Shown here: positions 47,441 through 55,163 of the stretch, in pieces
Layout of the letters: each line of letters begins with the position of its first letter
Numbering within the stretch: the first letter of the stretch is position 1
Assembly: GCF_014205215.1 (NCBI RefSeq)
Contig: NZ_JACHNC010000001.1
Location: forward strand, 8,304,501 to 8,368,500
Direction of reading: 5' to 3'
DNA length: 64,000 nucleotides
Source: Actinoplanes lobatus
GTDB taxonomy: Bacteria; Actinomycetota; Actinomycetes; Mycobacteriales; Micromonosporaceae
Notes under the pieces: generated by a model
Database searches by the model: none
The model's input: only the letters and a program-made list of their open reading frames with translations
Told to the model about the DNA's origin: nothing
Translations under genes and position numbers: made by a program

Positions 47441-48283
47441 ATGACGGCACAGGCCACCGACACTGCGGCACCCGCAGACCCCGGGACAAGATTGGCAGAT
47501 CTGGAAGCTGACTCCGCAAAGGCGTATGAGCGAATCGAGCGTGAGAACGCAGAAGAACGGCTCAGCTCATGGCGTTTTGCGGCGGCGATCGGCGTTCTTT
47601 TCATCGTTGGGGCGGGGGTGTTCGTCGCCGCAGCCGTGCTGCTCGACTGGCGAGCGACGACCGATCCGATCACCAGCGTCCTCCTGATAATCGCCGTTTT
47701 CCTGTTCCTGGGAGCTATGGCCGGGCCGATCATCGCGATAGCGATGCAGCGTGCCCGGGCTCGGCACAATGAGTTGAGCCAACGTGAGTTCGACAGTATC
47801 GACCGGGCTGCCGCGAGTATCGATGACGAGGCGCTGGGTGACCTTATCTCGTTCAATTTTCGGCTGATGGATCGATTTATCAATGTAGCACTGGGCCAAG
47901 CGAAGGCCTCGTACCTGTTCTGCGCAGGTGCCGCAACGGCGGCACTACTTGTTTTACTAGCCGGGACAACAGCTCTACTTGCGGTCAACTCTGTGTCGGC
48001 TCAGGTGACGGTCGGCGTCATCACCGCTGCAGGCGTAACGCTTTCTGGGTTCATCAGCAGTACATTTATGAATGTCTACAAGATGACATCACGGCAAATG
48101 AGTTACTATTACGGCCAACCACTCGTGCACTGCTTCCTGCTCCATGCGGAATGGCTCGCGCAGCGATCCCAGCCGGAGGATCCCGTCCAGCATCGGCTCA
48201 TCGACGCGACGCTCGGCGCCAGTCGGAACGCTCAGCAGCAGTTGCTCGATCTCATGGAAGTCAGACAGTCGAAAGGCGGCTAA
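47441..48283 (+). CDS. Four-helix membrane protein, possibly of the TRADD-N-associated 2TM type
   Basis: This 280-residue protein has an N-terminal acidic coiled coil (RLADLEADSAKAYERIEREN), two membrane helices ('FAAAIGVLFIVGAGVFVAAA', 'SVLLIIAVFLFLGAMAGPII'), a soluble helical segment, then two more ('AATAALLVLLAGTTALLAV', 'VGVITAAGVTLSGFISSTFM'). 'FMNVYKMTSRQMSYYYGQPL' resembles the end of the TRADD-N-associated 2TM domain found in bacterial conflict proteins. ATG 47441 has a GGAG site. DNA is clearly less GC-rich than its surroundings, suggesting transfer. The family call is tentative. Confidence 0.7.
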   Translation: MTAQATDTAAPADPGTRLADLEADSAKAYERIERENAEERLSSWRFAAAIGVLFIVGAGVFVAAAVLLDWRATTDPITSVLLIIAVFLFLGAMAGPIIAIAMQRARARHNELSQREFDSIDRAAASIDDEALGDLISFNFRLMDRFINVALGQAKASYLFCAGAATAALLVLLAGTTALLAVNSVSAQVTVGVITAAGVTLSGFISSTFMNVYKMTSRQMSYYYGQPLVHCFLLHAEWLAQRSQPEDPVQHRLIDATLGASRNAQQQLLDLMEVRQSKGG

Positions 48284-48440
48284 TCGACGTCCGTTAACGT
48301 CGAATTCTGAGATTCTTCCCAGCCTCGACGGACTATCGATGCTCCGACTTCCCGGATAGCCCGGTACGCGGATCTGGAAGTGAAATTTCGGCATCGACTC
48401 GCCTGTGTTCCCGCGCACTCAACTCGGCAGGGGAATTCGC

Positions 48441-48848
48441 CTAACCAGCGCGGTGATGAGGTCCAGATACGTCATCGGTCACCCATCCTTTGGTGTTACA
48501 AGGCGGCCCGCAGAGGATGCGTCGCCCGTCGGCGATGGCAATCTCCCCCGATCCGTTACAGCTCGGGCATGTCTGAGCCGCTGGCGGGCGATGCGGCATC
48601 AGGTGGTGTAGCTGCGGATGACGGCGGGCTGCTTGGGCGTGAACGGTTTCGCGCTCGTCATGGCTCGGGCGAGACAGCGCACCGTCGTCCCGATCGACGA
48701 AGACGTCGCCGGAGGGCGCCAGCATGTACGACTCCCACAGTTGGTTGAAGACGGTGAGCATGCCCCACTGCCGCGCTCGCGCACCCCATGAGTGGTCCGA
48801 CGCGGCCTGATCGGCGACCAGCCGAGCAAACGAATCCTCTGCCACCAC
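48441..48848 (-). CDS. Hypothetical protein with a zinc-ribbon
   Basis: The 135-residue protein has a helical first half (SFARLVADQAASDHSWGAR) and a DnaJ-like cysteine motif, 'TCPSCNGSGEIAIADGRRIL' with CGPPC after it, which should bind zinc. No family is recognised. It lies between the membrane protein and the recombinase in the accessory region. Confidence 0.6.
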   Translation of the reverse strand: MVAEDSFARLVADQAASDHSWGARARQWGMLTVFNQLWESYMLAPSGDVFVDRDDGALSRPSHDERETVHAQAARRHPQLHHLMPHRPPAAQTCPSCNGSGEIAIADGRRILCGPPCNTKGWVTDDVSGPHHRAG

Positions 48849-48901
48849 GGCCTCACGATACGACGGGCGCTCCTGTCACCACGGATACGCGCTGATGGCG
48901 G

Positions 48902-49819
48902 CTACGTCCCGGACGCCATGAAGGCGGCGAGGATGTAGTTGGGGTGTCGGTCGAGGTTCTTGCGAGCCCGGTCGTAGCGGATGTTGGTGCGTGGGTCGGC
49001 GTGGCGGGCGGCGATCTGGACGTCGCGGAGGCTGACGCCGGCGTCGAGCATGGTGGTGACGAACGTGTGCCGCAGCATGTGCGGATGCATCTTCGGGATC
49101 CGGAGGTCGGCGATCTCGGCCAGGTACTTGAGTCGGCGGGTCGCGGCATGTCGGTCCATCCGAACTCCGCAGGCGTTACGCAGGACCGGACCGTCGTCGC
49201 GGCCCTCGACCGTACGGTCGATCGCCCGGGCCACCGCTGGAGGCAGCGGCACCAGCACGACCTTGCCGCCCTTACCGCGAACCTTCAGCACCCGGTGCCC
49301 GTGTTCCTCGCCGAGGTCGGCGATGTTGGCGCCGCAGGCTTCGAAGATCCGCAGACCGAGCAGGCCCAGCATCGCGACCAACGCAAAGTCGTTGAGGTTG
49401 GCCGACAGCCGAGCTGCGGTGATCATCGCCTCGAACTGCAGATGGCTGAGGCCGAGAGTGGGCGACTCGGGCGGCACCATCGGCCGCCGGACGTAGTCGG
49501 CGGGTGAGTGCGGCAAGATCTGGTCGATGACGCAGACACGGTAGAAGCCGATCACCACCGACAGCCGCCGGGACACCGTCGACGGCTGGTAACAGCGGAC
49601 GTCCTGCAGGCAGCGCACATAGCGCTCCACGTCCGTCCGTGCTGCGGCGAGGGGATCCAAGGGTTGATCGGCCGACCACCGTAGGAAGACCTTGAGGTCG
49701 GAGTCGGTGTGCATCCGGGATTGGCCGCGGTAGCGGCCGAGGTACGCGGCCACCGCTGCCGCCAAGAGACGCGAGTCGGAACTGGTCGGGCTGAGCTGGA
49801 GCGCTGTTGAGGAAGTCAT
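48902..49819 (-). CDS. Tyrosine recombinase/integrase
   Basis: This 305-residue protein has an N-terminal SAM-like core-binding domain and a catalytic domain with the tyrosine-recombinase residues: Arg in 'MLGLLGLRIFEACGA', Lys in 'VLKVRGKGGKVVLVP', HxxR in 'MHPHMLRHTFVTTMLDAG', and His then Tyr in 'AARHADPRTNIRYDRARKNL'. It would catalyse site-specific strand exchange. It could be the integrase of the element that left the fragments at 46.9-49.9 kb, with the tRNA-like sequence as a candidate target; this is inference. It could equally be a captured resolvase. Confidence 0.92.
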   Translation of the reverse strand: MTSSTALQLSPTSSDSRLLAAAVAAYLGRYRGQSRMHTDSDLKVFLRWSADQPLDPLAAARTDVERYVRCLQDVRCYQPSTVSRRLSVVIGFYRVCVIDQILPHSPADYVRRPMVPPESPTLGLSHLQFEAMITAARLSANLNDFALVAMLGLLGLRIFEACGANIADLGEEHGHRVLKVRGKGGKVVLVPLPPAVARAIDRTVEGRDDGPVLRNACGVRMDRHAATRRLKYLAEIADLRIPKMHPHMLRHTFVTTMLDAGVSLRDVQIAARHADPRTNIRYDRARKNLDRHPNYILAAFMASGT

Positions 49820-49956
49820 GCCCCACGCTTCGACCAGCCCGCTCTGGCGCTGATCGTCCAGGTCCTCCGCCGACGCGGCGCATGAGGCGACGCCTACTAT
49901 TCAGGCGCCGGGCGGCGGTGCACCTTCGTGAGGTTCTCCCCGAGCGATAACCGCTG

Positions 49957-49988
49957 CTCGGCACCTCGGCACCTCGGCACCTCGGCAC
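49957..49988. repeat. 8-bp tandem repeat, four copies
   Basis: ctcggcac is repeated four times without interruption in the 295-bp gap between the recombinase and the next gene (49820-50114). No gene or other signal is seen in that gap. Confidence 0.85.
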
Positions 49989-50114
49989 CTCCCACGACCA
50001 TCGCGCTCGCGGCGGCAGATGAGCGCTCCCGCCGGTGGCGCCGCTCGGCCGGTCAGGACCCGAGGCGCGTTCTTTCCTTGACTCTCAACCCGGTCGAGGG
50101 CTGACCCTTCCTGG

Positions 50115-50558
50115 GTGACGTCTGGAGAGCGCGACCAACGAACAGCCCCTCTCACGATTGACCTGGAGGTGCTGCGGCCGGTACTGCGGGCCGGCTGGGG
50201 AGCGGATACCTGTGACCCGCACGATGTGCAGGACTGGCACGCCGGCAACGCAGCCCGTGGTCAATGCGGGGTGACCGCCTTGATCATTCAGGACCTGCTC
50301 GGCGGAGAGCTGATTCTCGGCGAGGTCTTCGCAGGAGACGCCAAGGTCGGCTTCCACTACTGGAATCGGTTAGCCGACGGCCGCGAGGTCGACCTGACGG
50401 CTGACCAGTTCCACCCACAGGAAGTCGTTGTCGGTGGTCAGGTACAGCAACGCCCGCCGGGCCCACCCCGGCGATGCCGCCAGCAGTACGAGATCCTGCG
50501 GGACCGCGTCTTCGCAGCCCTCTACGGCGGCGATCCCACGCAATCCGTTCAACGGTGA
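50115..50558 (+). CDS. YunG-like protein with a possible Cys-His-Asp triad
   Basis: The 147-residue protein resembles the YunG family. 'ARGQCGVTALIIQDLLGGEL' offers a helix-leading Cys, 'KVGFHYWNRLADGREVDL' a His and then an Asp, followed by 'TADQF'. This order is that of papain-like or transglutaminase-like folds, so a peptidase or amidase is possible; the family function is not established. It is in the accessory region next to a small hypothetical gene. Confidence 0.65.
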   Translation: MTSGERDQRTAPLTIDLEVLRPVLRAGWGADTCDPHDVQDWHAGNAARGQCGVTALIIQDLLGGELILGEVFAGDAKVGFHYWNRLADGREVDLTADQFHPQEVVVGGQVQQRPPGPPRRCRQQYEILRDRVFAALYGGDPTQSVQR

Positions 50559-50601
50559 TAGCCGACCGACAGGCCGAGCGCACGAACGGCGGCAGATCCG
50601 G

Positions 50602-50997
50602 ATGTCGGCTGCGATGATCCAGTTCATGGAAGTTCGGGTCGCTGCTGTCTATCCCGGCGCGCCGATGATGGTTGACGCGATGGTGGCGGGGACCAGGGTG
50701 ACGGCGGAATGGGTCGGCCCTCGTCCGGCCGCCGGCGATGTCGCTGACGTGGAGCTGGGTATCGATGAGGTTCTGAAATGGGCGCACTCGATCGCCGTCG
50801 ACGGCGATCAGATGACGCTTCGGGAAGGCCCGCTGCTACGTGGAACCGTCGAGATTCAGGAGCAAGATCGCCTGACGGTTCGGATCGCCGAAGGCCTTGC
50901 GGAGGTTGAGGTCGATGACCTCTCCGGCGACGTGCCTTTCGGTACCGCCGTTGCTCTGGCCATCGGCCACCTCAAGCTGTACCCGACCGGTACGTGA
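50602..50997 (+). CDS. Hypothetical beta-rich protein
   Basis: This 131-residue protein alternates charged and hydrophobic residues in beta-like patterns ('VRVAAVYPGAPMMVDAMVAG', 'VDVELGIDEVLKWAH'-like, 'GTVEIQEQDRLTVRIAEGLA'). It is acidic and soluble, with no signal peptide. ATG 50602 is chosen; ATG 50617 is also possible. It lies 43 bp after the YunG-like gene on the same strand. No family is recognised; size and context would fit an immunity protein, but that is a guess. Confidence 0.65.
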   Translation: MSAAMIQFMEVRVAAVYPGAPMMVDAMVAGTRVTAEWVGPRPAAGDVADVELGIDEVLKWAHSIAVDGDQMTLREGPLLRGTVEIQEQDRLTVRIAEGLAEVEVDDLSGDVPFGTAVALAIGHLKLYPTGT

Positions 50998-51587
50998 ACT
51001 TGACACTCCAGTTGCTTCTACGCGGCAGTAGAGCACGTCGCGCGACGTTACTCTCCCACCATGCCGCATCGCTTCTATCGACGCCATTGGGCTGACACTC
51101 GAAGCGATAGTTGTCGGTCGCGAGGCCGCGGTGCAGGCCATCGCGATGTTTCCGGGTCGATGGAGCATTCCCTTCCAGCGATACAACCCCGGCGTCGAAA
51201 GTTCTGGTCCCGAGTGGCGACCGACGTGATCGGGAACCTATGGGAAGTCCGTGATGACCCTCTACCGGAGAACCGGCCACCCGACACGTGGATCACCTTC
51301 ACCACGGCTCCCGACGCTAAGGCATCGAAACCTGCCGACAAGTCCGGTGGTCCGGCACGCTTGACCGGCAAATGATCGCATCCAATACGCCGTGGTAGCC
51401 GCTTCTCCTGGCAACGGGAACAAGCCAACGAGATGGCCGACATCTGTCGCAACCTGCCCAGTGGCTCCGAGATGGCGAGCCTGCGAATTGATCCGCCAGA
51501 TTCCTTGGCTCGGGTACTCGATCGCCCGATATTCCTGGTGATCCGTCACGGCATGTCTCTCGGCGGACACCATCCCAGGAGTTGCGC
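50998..51587. other. 590-bp stretch without a confident gene
   Basis: One plus frame (about 51070-51225) reads RIASIDAIGLTLEAIVVGRE and continues plausibly, but it has no start codon after an upstream TAG, so it may be a decayed gene. Other frames (51061-51375 plus, 51262-51573 minus) are not convincing. Confidence 0.45.
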
Positions 51588-52025
51588 ATGTCGAGTCGCC
51601 AGTTCGTCACCTTCGAGGTTGCCGGCCAGTTCTTCGGCGTAGACGTGGACGCTGTGCAGGAGGTGCTGTCGTACAGCGAGTACACGCCGGTGCCGATGGC
51701 GCCGAACGCGGTCGGCGGCCTGTTCAACCTGCGCGGGCAGGTGATCGCCGCGGTGGACCTGCGTGTGCAGTTCGGGTTGCCGCGCCGAGAGATGTCCGGC
51801 CTCGTGATGAACGTGATCGTGCGGTACGCCGGTGAGCCGGTGAGCCTTTTGGTGGACCGTATCGGGCAGGTCGCCTATCTGGACGCTCAACTGTTCGAGG
51901 AGCCGCCGGCAACACTGACCGGCCCGTCACGTGCGCTGGTCACCGGCGCGTACAAGACCGACGGTAAGCTCCTGCTGGTGCTGGACGTCGCCGAGTGCGT
52001 GAACACCGCCCGCGTCCCGGCCTAA
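51588..52025 (+). CDS. cheW: CheW-like coupling protein
   Basis: The 145-residue protein is a single CheW domain: 'RQFVTFEVAGQFFGVDVDAV', 'PVPMAPNAVGGLFNLRGQVI', 'AAVDLRVQFGLP' and 'SLLVDRIGQVAYLDAQ'. CheW links chemoreceptors to the CheA kinase in motile bacteria; Actinoplanes-type organisms have motile spores, so this fits. No other chemotaxis gene is in the window. ATG 51588 is 6 bp after AGGAG; an upstream TTG has no room for a ribosome site. Confidence 0.92.
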   Translation: MSSRQFVTFEVAGQFFGVDVDAVQEVLSYSEYTPVPMAPNAVGGLFNLRGQVIAAVDLRVQFGLPRREMSGLVMNVIVRYAGEPVSLLVDRIGQVAYLDAQLFEEPPATLTGPSRALVTGAYKTDGKLLLVLDVAECVNTARVPA

Positions 52026-52310
52026 GACCCGTACTCGTCACGCCGTGGCTCGCCGGGAACAGCCCTGGCAATAGTCACCGATTCCACGTTCCCGCTTCCC
52101 GACCATGGTCGTCATTGCCGCGGCTGAGCTTGCCGCTTAACCTCCCGCTCCAGCCGGGGACCGCCGACGGACAAACCCGTTGCGTTGTCGCGTGCAACTG
52201 CGTTCGGTACTAAACGTATGCGTTCACGGGCAGCGACGGAGGCCAGCCGCGCGTTGTCGGCGGCGGTTGAGTAGGCGTGAACTTGCCCGGCCAAGCCCTA
52301 TACCGGCCCG
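52026..52310. other. Intergenic region without visible features
   Basis: No open frame of good composition and no hairpin of note are seen between cheW and the convergent hypothetical gene. Confidence 0.4.
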
Positions 52311-52694
52311 TCAAGGCTCGCCGTCATCGAACTCGTCGGGAAACTCGGACAGCCGCGCAAGGATGGCCCGTTCAAGCACCGCGTCCTCGGGGAAGAGCTC
52401 GAAATATTCATCCTCCCTCGAATTGAGATACTCTAAATCGTCACGGTTTACAAGCAAATCCGTGAAGAACGGATCAAGGTCTCGAAAGCCGAAATATCTG
52501 AGCCCTTCCGCAGCTCGTCGAAACGTGACCTCCTCGAACGTTTCGACAGCCCACGCCAACCCTTCGGGGATTACATTGTTGTGAAGGTGCTGAATTCCTG
52601 CAAGCATCCTGGTGCCCTGAGAGGCAGTTTCAAAGGAATCATCGAGCCATACATCAATAGAATGATTCCAGACTGCATGCAAAGACGGTTCCAT
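52311..52694 (-). CDS. Hypothetical acidic protein in AT-richer DNA
   Basis: This 127-residue, strongly acidic protein starts at ATG 52694 (MEPSLHAVWNHSIDVWLDDS). It has 'HNNVIPEGLAWAVETFEEVT', 'RAAEGLRYFGFRDLDPFFTD' and an acidic tail. The pattern is like small immunity or DMP19-type proteins, but I cannot assign a family. The DNA is visibly less GC-rich than the genes beyond 54 kb, consistent with recent acquisition. Confidence 0.68.
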   Translation of the reverse strand: MEPSLHAVWNHSIDVWLDDSFETASQGTRMLAGIQHLHNNVIPEGLAWAVETFEEVTFRRAAEGLRYFGFRDLDPFFTDLLVNRDDLEYLNSREDEYFELFPEDAVLERAILARLSEFPDEFDDGEP

Positions 52695-52874
52695 TATCCC
52701 AACTCCGGTACAGCGCCGCCGAGGGGTCGCCAATCTATCGCACGCTACCGGTAGGCGCTGTCGCCTGACGCACTCAACTCAGATCCGGATGCTCCTCAGG
52801 TAGTACCGGGTCGTGGGTGACGTGGTCTCCCATGTGAGTGTTTGTGGTGCGGTCCAGTGGGGTGGTTGTGCCAC

Positions 52875-53310
52875 TCAGGTTGTTTTCAATGTGGTTGCTC
52901 GTTGCTGGCGTAGTCGGTGAAGCATAGCGGTGTCGGAGGCGAGGCCGGTGTGGCTGACTTGGCGGTCGAGGTCGACGACGATCTCTAGTTCGTTGATGGC
53001 CTGGTCGAGGTTTCCCTGGTCCCGGTGGATTCTCGCGAGGTTGTAATGGACGGCTGCTTCGCCGGCCCGGTCGCCGACCTCCCGCCGGATAAGCAAGGCC
53101 TGCTGGAGGTAGGTCAAGGCCTGCTGCTGATCCCCAAGGTCGTTGTACACCTTGCCGATGTTGTTGAGGGCGGCTGCTTCGCCGGCTCGGTCGCCGATCT
53201 CCCGCTGGATGGGTAGGGCCTGCTGATGGCAGGCCAGGGCTTGCTGCCGATCTCCGAGGTCGTTGTACACCTTGCCGATGTTGTTGAGGGTGGTCGCTTC
53301 GCCGCCCCGG
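52875..53310 (-). pseudogene. Truncated TPR gene, C-terminal part only
   Basis: The frame carries three TPR units ('AAALNNIGKVYNDLGDQQQA' and similar) and ends 'LDQAINELEIVVDLDRQVSH', closely matching the end of the TPR protein at 2443-3513. Upstream of about 53310 the reading changes abruptly to unrelated sequence, so the N-terminal domain and start are missing. The frame stays open to 53423, but those extra residues are not TPR. Confidence 0.7.
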
Positions 53311-53441
53311 CCGCATCCCGAGACCGCACCAGCCGCAAACAACCCCACGCCGACATCCAGACACCCCTCAATACCCGATCCACCAGCACAAACATGCCGT
53401 GGATCACCAAGGATTACCTGCATATCAAGCAGAGGAGTGCA

Positions 53442-54011
53442 TCAGCTATCTGTGAGTTGGCGTTCGACGACTTTTCCGGTGCCGTCGTCGACACGCCCAA
53501 GGTGCCGCTGAAACGATCGGGTGGGATCGAGGCCGAGTGCGACGGCGAAGCCGGAGAAACGTGTCGGTGATCGTGCGCCAGCGGTCCTGGCCGGGGACGG
53601 TCCAGAGGTCGCTGCCCACGTCTCGGGGGTCGGCGAGGTCGGTTCGATAGTCAGGGCGATGGTCGTGTCGTCACCGGCATAGTGGCAAACGGCGATGAAG
53701 AAGGCGTTGCCAATGTCCAGCCAGGGCAGATCGGCAGGGCCGCGGGCCAGGCGGAAGGGCCGGGCTGTCTCGTCATCGGCGGCCAGACGGTCGAGTGAGC
53801 CTGATTGGCATTCCATCTCGTGCGGGCCGGCGAGGAAATTCAACGGGTCCTCGAACCACGGAACGACCCTGGTCAAGGCGGCTACGCCCGGGTTCTTCCA
53901 GGTCCGGGTCTCGATGGGCGGGGTCAGCTGCGAGGGATCGATGAGGACACGAACGTGCACGGCGGGTACTTGCAGGAGGGCCGCGTGCGGCAGGATCCGC
54001 GCTGTGATCAA
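53442..54011 (-). CDS. SUKH/SMI1-like protein with two compensating frameshifts
   Basis: The 189-codon frame has 'WFEDPLNFLAGPHEMECQSG' and 'LPWLDIGNAFFIAVCHYAGD', like SUKH (SMI1/KNR4) immunity proteins. After 'DDTTIAL' about 33 residues become Pro/Thr/Ser-rich, then 'FSGFAVALGLDPTRSFQRHL' returns to good sequence. In the shifted frame the same DNA reads DYRTDLADPRDVGSDLWTVP then GQDRWRTITDTF, which is the expected family sequence. A one-base loss near 53655 and a one-base gain near 53562 explain this. The start is TTG 54011 or a later GTG. Confidence 0.55.
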   Translation of the reverse strand: MITARILPHAALLQVPAVHVRVLIDPSQLTPPIETRTWKNPGVAALTRVVPWFEDPLNFLAGPHEMECQSGSLDRLAADDETARPFRLARGPADLPWLDIGNAFFIAVCHYAGDDTTIALTIEPTSPTPETWAATSGPSPARTAGARSPTRFSGFAVALGLDPTRSFQRHLGRVDDGTGKVVERQLTDS

Positions 54012-54432
54012 GTTTCGTGTGCGTTCCTACCAGGACCGGATGGCCGGCTATCGGCGGGTCCTCGAAGCTCGTTCACCGGAGACGACCCTGGAGCGGCTGC
54101 GGGAGCTGGCCGGTGACGAGATCCGCCCGGTCCGGCTCTGGACGGCCCGCAATCCCCGGACGCCGGCGGACGCGCTGGCCCGCCTTCTCGGCGACGCCGA
54201 TGAGTCGGTGCAGTGGAATGCGCTGCTGCACACCGGAACTCCGGGAACGGCTCTGGAATGGCTGGCCGACGAGGAGGAGGCGAGATACGGCGTCCGGCAT
54301 TTCCTCTGCCGCAGCCTCATCGTCCACCATCCGAACACGCCGGACGCGCTGCGCCGGCGCCTCCTCCGGGCCGGCGCGTGCGGATGCCCAAAGTGGTGCG
54401 GTGGCCGAATCCCGTTCCGGCGTCTGACGTAG
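54004..54432 (+). CDS. Leucine-rich-variant/HEAT-like repeat protein
   Basis: The 142-residue protein has short helical repeats with LRV-like 'ARNPRTPADALARLLGDADE' and 'VHHPNTPDALRRRLLRAGA', preceded by 'PETTLERLRELAGDEIRPVR'. Such repeats mediate protein or nucleic-acid contacts. The start is GTG 54004, overlapping the divergent SUKH-like gene by 8 bp. The C-terminus has a CxC-x2-WC cluster (GACGCPKWCGGR) that could bind a metal, as LRV proteins often carry an iron-sulfur or zinc cluster. Confidence 0.7.
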   Translation: MIKFRVRSYQDRMAGYRRVLEARSPETTLERLRELAGDEIRPVRLWTARNPRTPADALARLLGDADESVQWNALLHTGTPGTALEWLADEEEARYGVRHFLCRSLIVHHPNTPDALRRRLLRAGACGCPKWCGGRIPFRRLT

Positions 54433-54473
54433 CAGAGGCCGGCCGGTTGCGGGGTGGTGTTTGGATCGGTGGG

Positions 54474-55163
54474 GTGGCCACCGAGATCCTGATCGCCGAG
54501 GACAACCCCAAGCAGGCCGAGCTCGCCGCCGCCTACCTGCGGCGGGAGGGGCACCGGGTCACGCTGGTCGGGGACGGGCCCGCGGTCTTCGAGGCGTGCC
54601 GGCAGCGGCGGCCGGATCTCGTGGTGCTCGATGTGATGATGCCGGCGCTCGACGGGGTCACCGTCTGCCGGGTGCTGCGCGCCGAGTCGGACGTGCCGAT
54701 CCTCATGTTGACGGCCCGGGCCGCTGAGGACGACATCCTGCGTGGGCTGGACGCCGGGGCCGACGACTATCTGACCAAGCCTTACAGTCCGCGTGAGCTG
54801 GCGGCCCGGGTGCGGGCCCTGCTGCGCCGGTCGGGGGCGCTGCGGGACCGGGATCAGCCGGTGCTGCGTACCGGGGATCTGGAAGTCGATGTGGGGCGGT
54901 TCGAGGTCCGGGTCGGCGGGCGGCCGGTCGTGCTCACCGCCAAGGAGTTCGGGATCATCGAGGTGCTGGCCGGGGCGCCGGGGCGGGTGTTCACCCGTGG
55001 CGAGATCCTGGCGAAGGCGTTCGGTTTCGACCGGTACGTTCTGGAGCGCACGGTCGACGCGCACGTGCGCAACCTGCGGCGCAAGCTCGGCGACGACCCG
55101 GACGATCCACGGTACGTGCAGACCGTCTACGGGCGGGGCTACCGGCTGGCGGCCGAGCCGTGA
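54474..55163 (+). CDS. OmpR-family response regulator
   Basis: The 229-residue protein has a receiver domain with the acidic pair in 'ILIAEDNPKQAELAA', the phosphorylated Asp in 'PDLVVLDVMMPALDGVTVC', Thr in 'ILMLTARAAEDDIL' and Lys in 'DYLTKPYSPREL'. The winged-helix DNA-binding domain ends 'DDPRYVQTVYGRGYRLA'. GTG 54474 is the start that gives a standard-length receiver. It overlaps the kinase gene by GTGA and would control unknown genes. Confidence 0.95.
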   Translation: MATEILIAEDNPKQAELAAAYLRREGHRVTLVGDGPAVFEACRQRRPDLVVLDVMMPALDGVTVCRVLRAESDVPILMLTARAAEDDILRGLDAGADDYLTKPYSPRELAARVRALLRRSGALRDRDQPVLRTGDLEVDVGRFEVRVGGRPVVLTAKEFGIIEVLAGAPGRVFTRGEILAKAFGFDRYVLERTVDAHVRNLRRKLGDDPDDPRYVQTVYGRGYRLAAEP

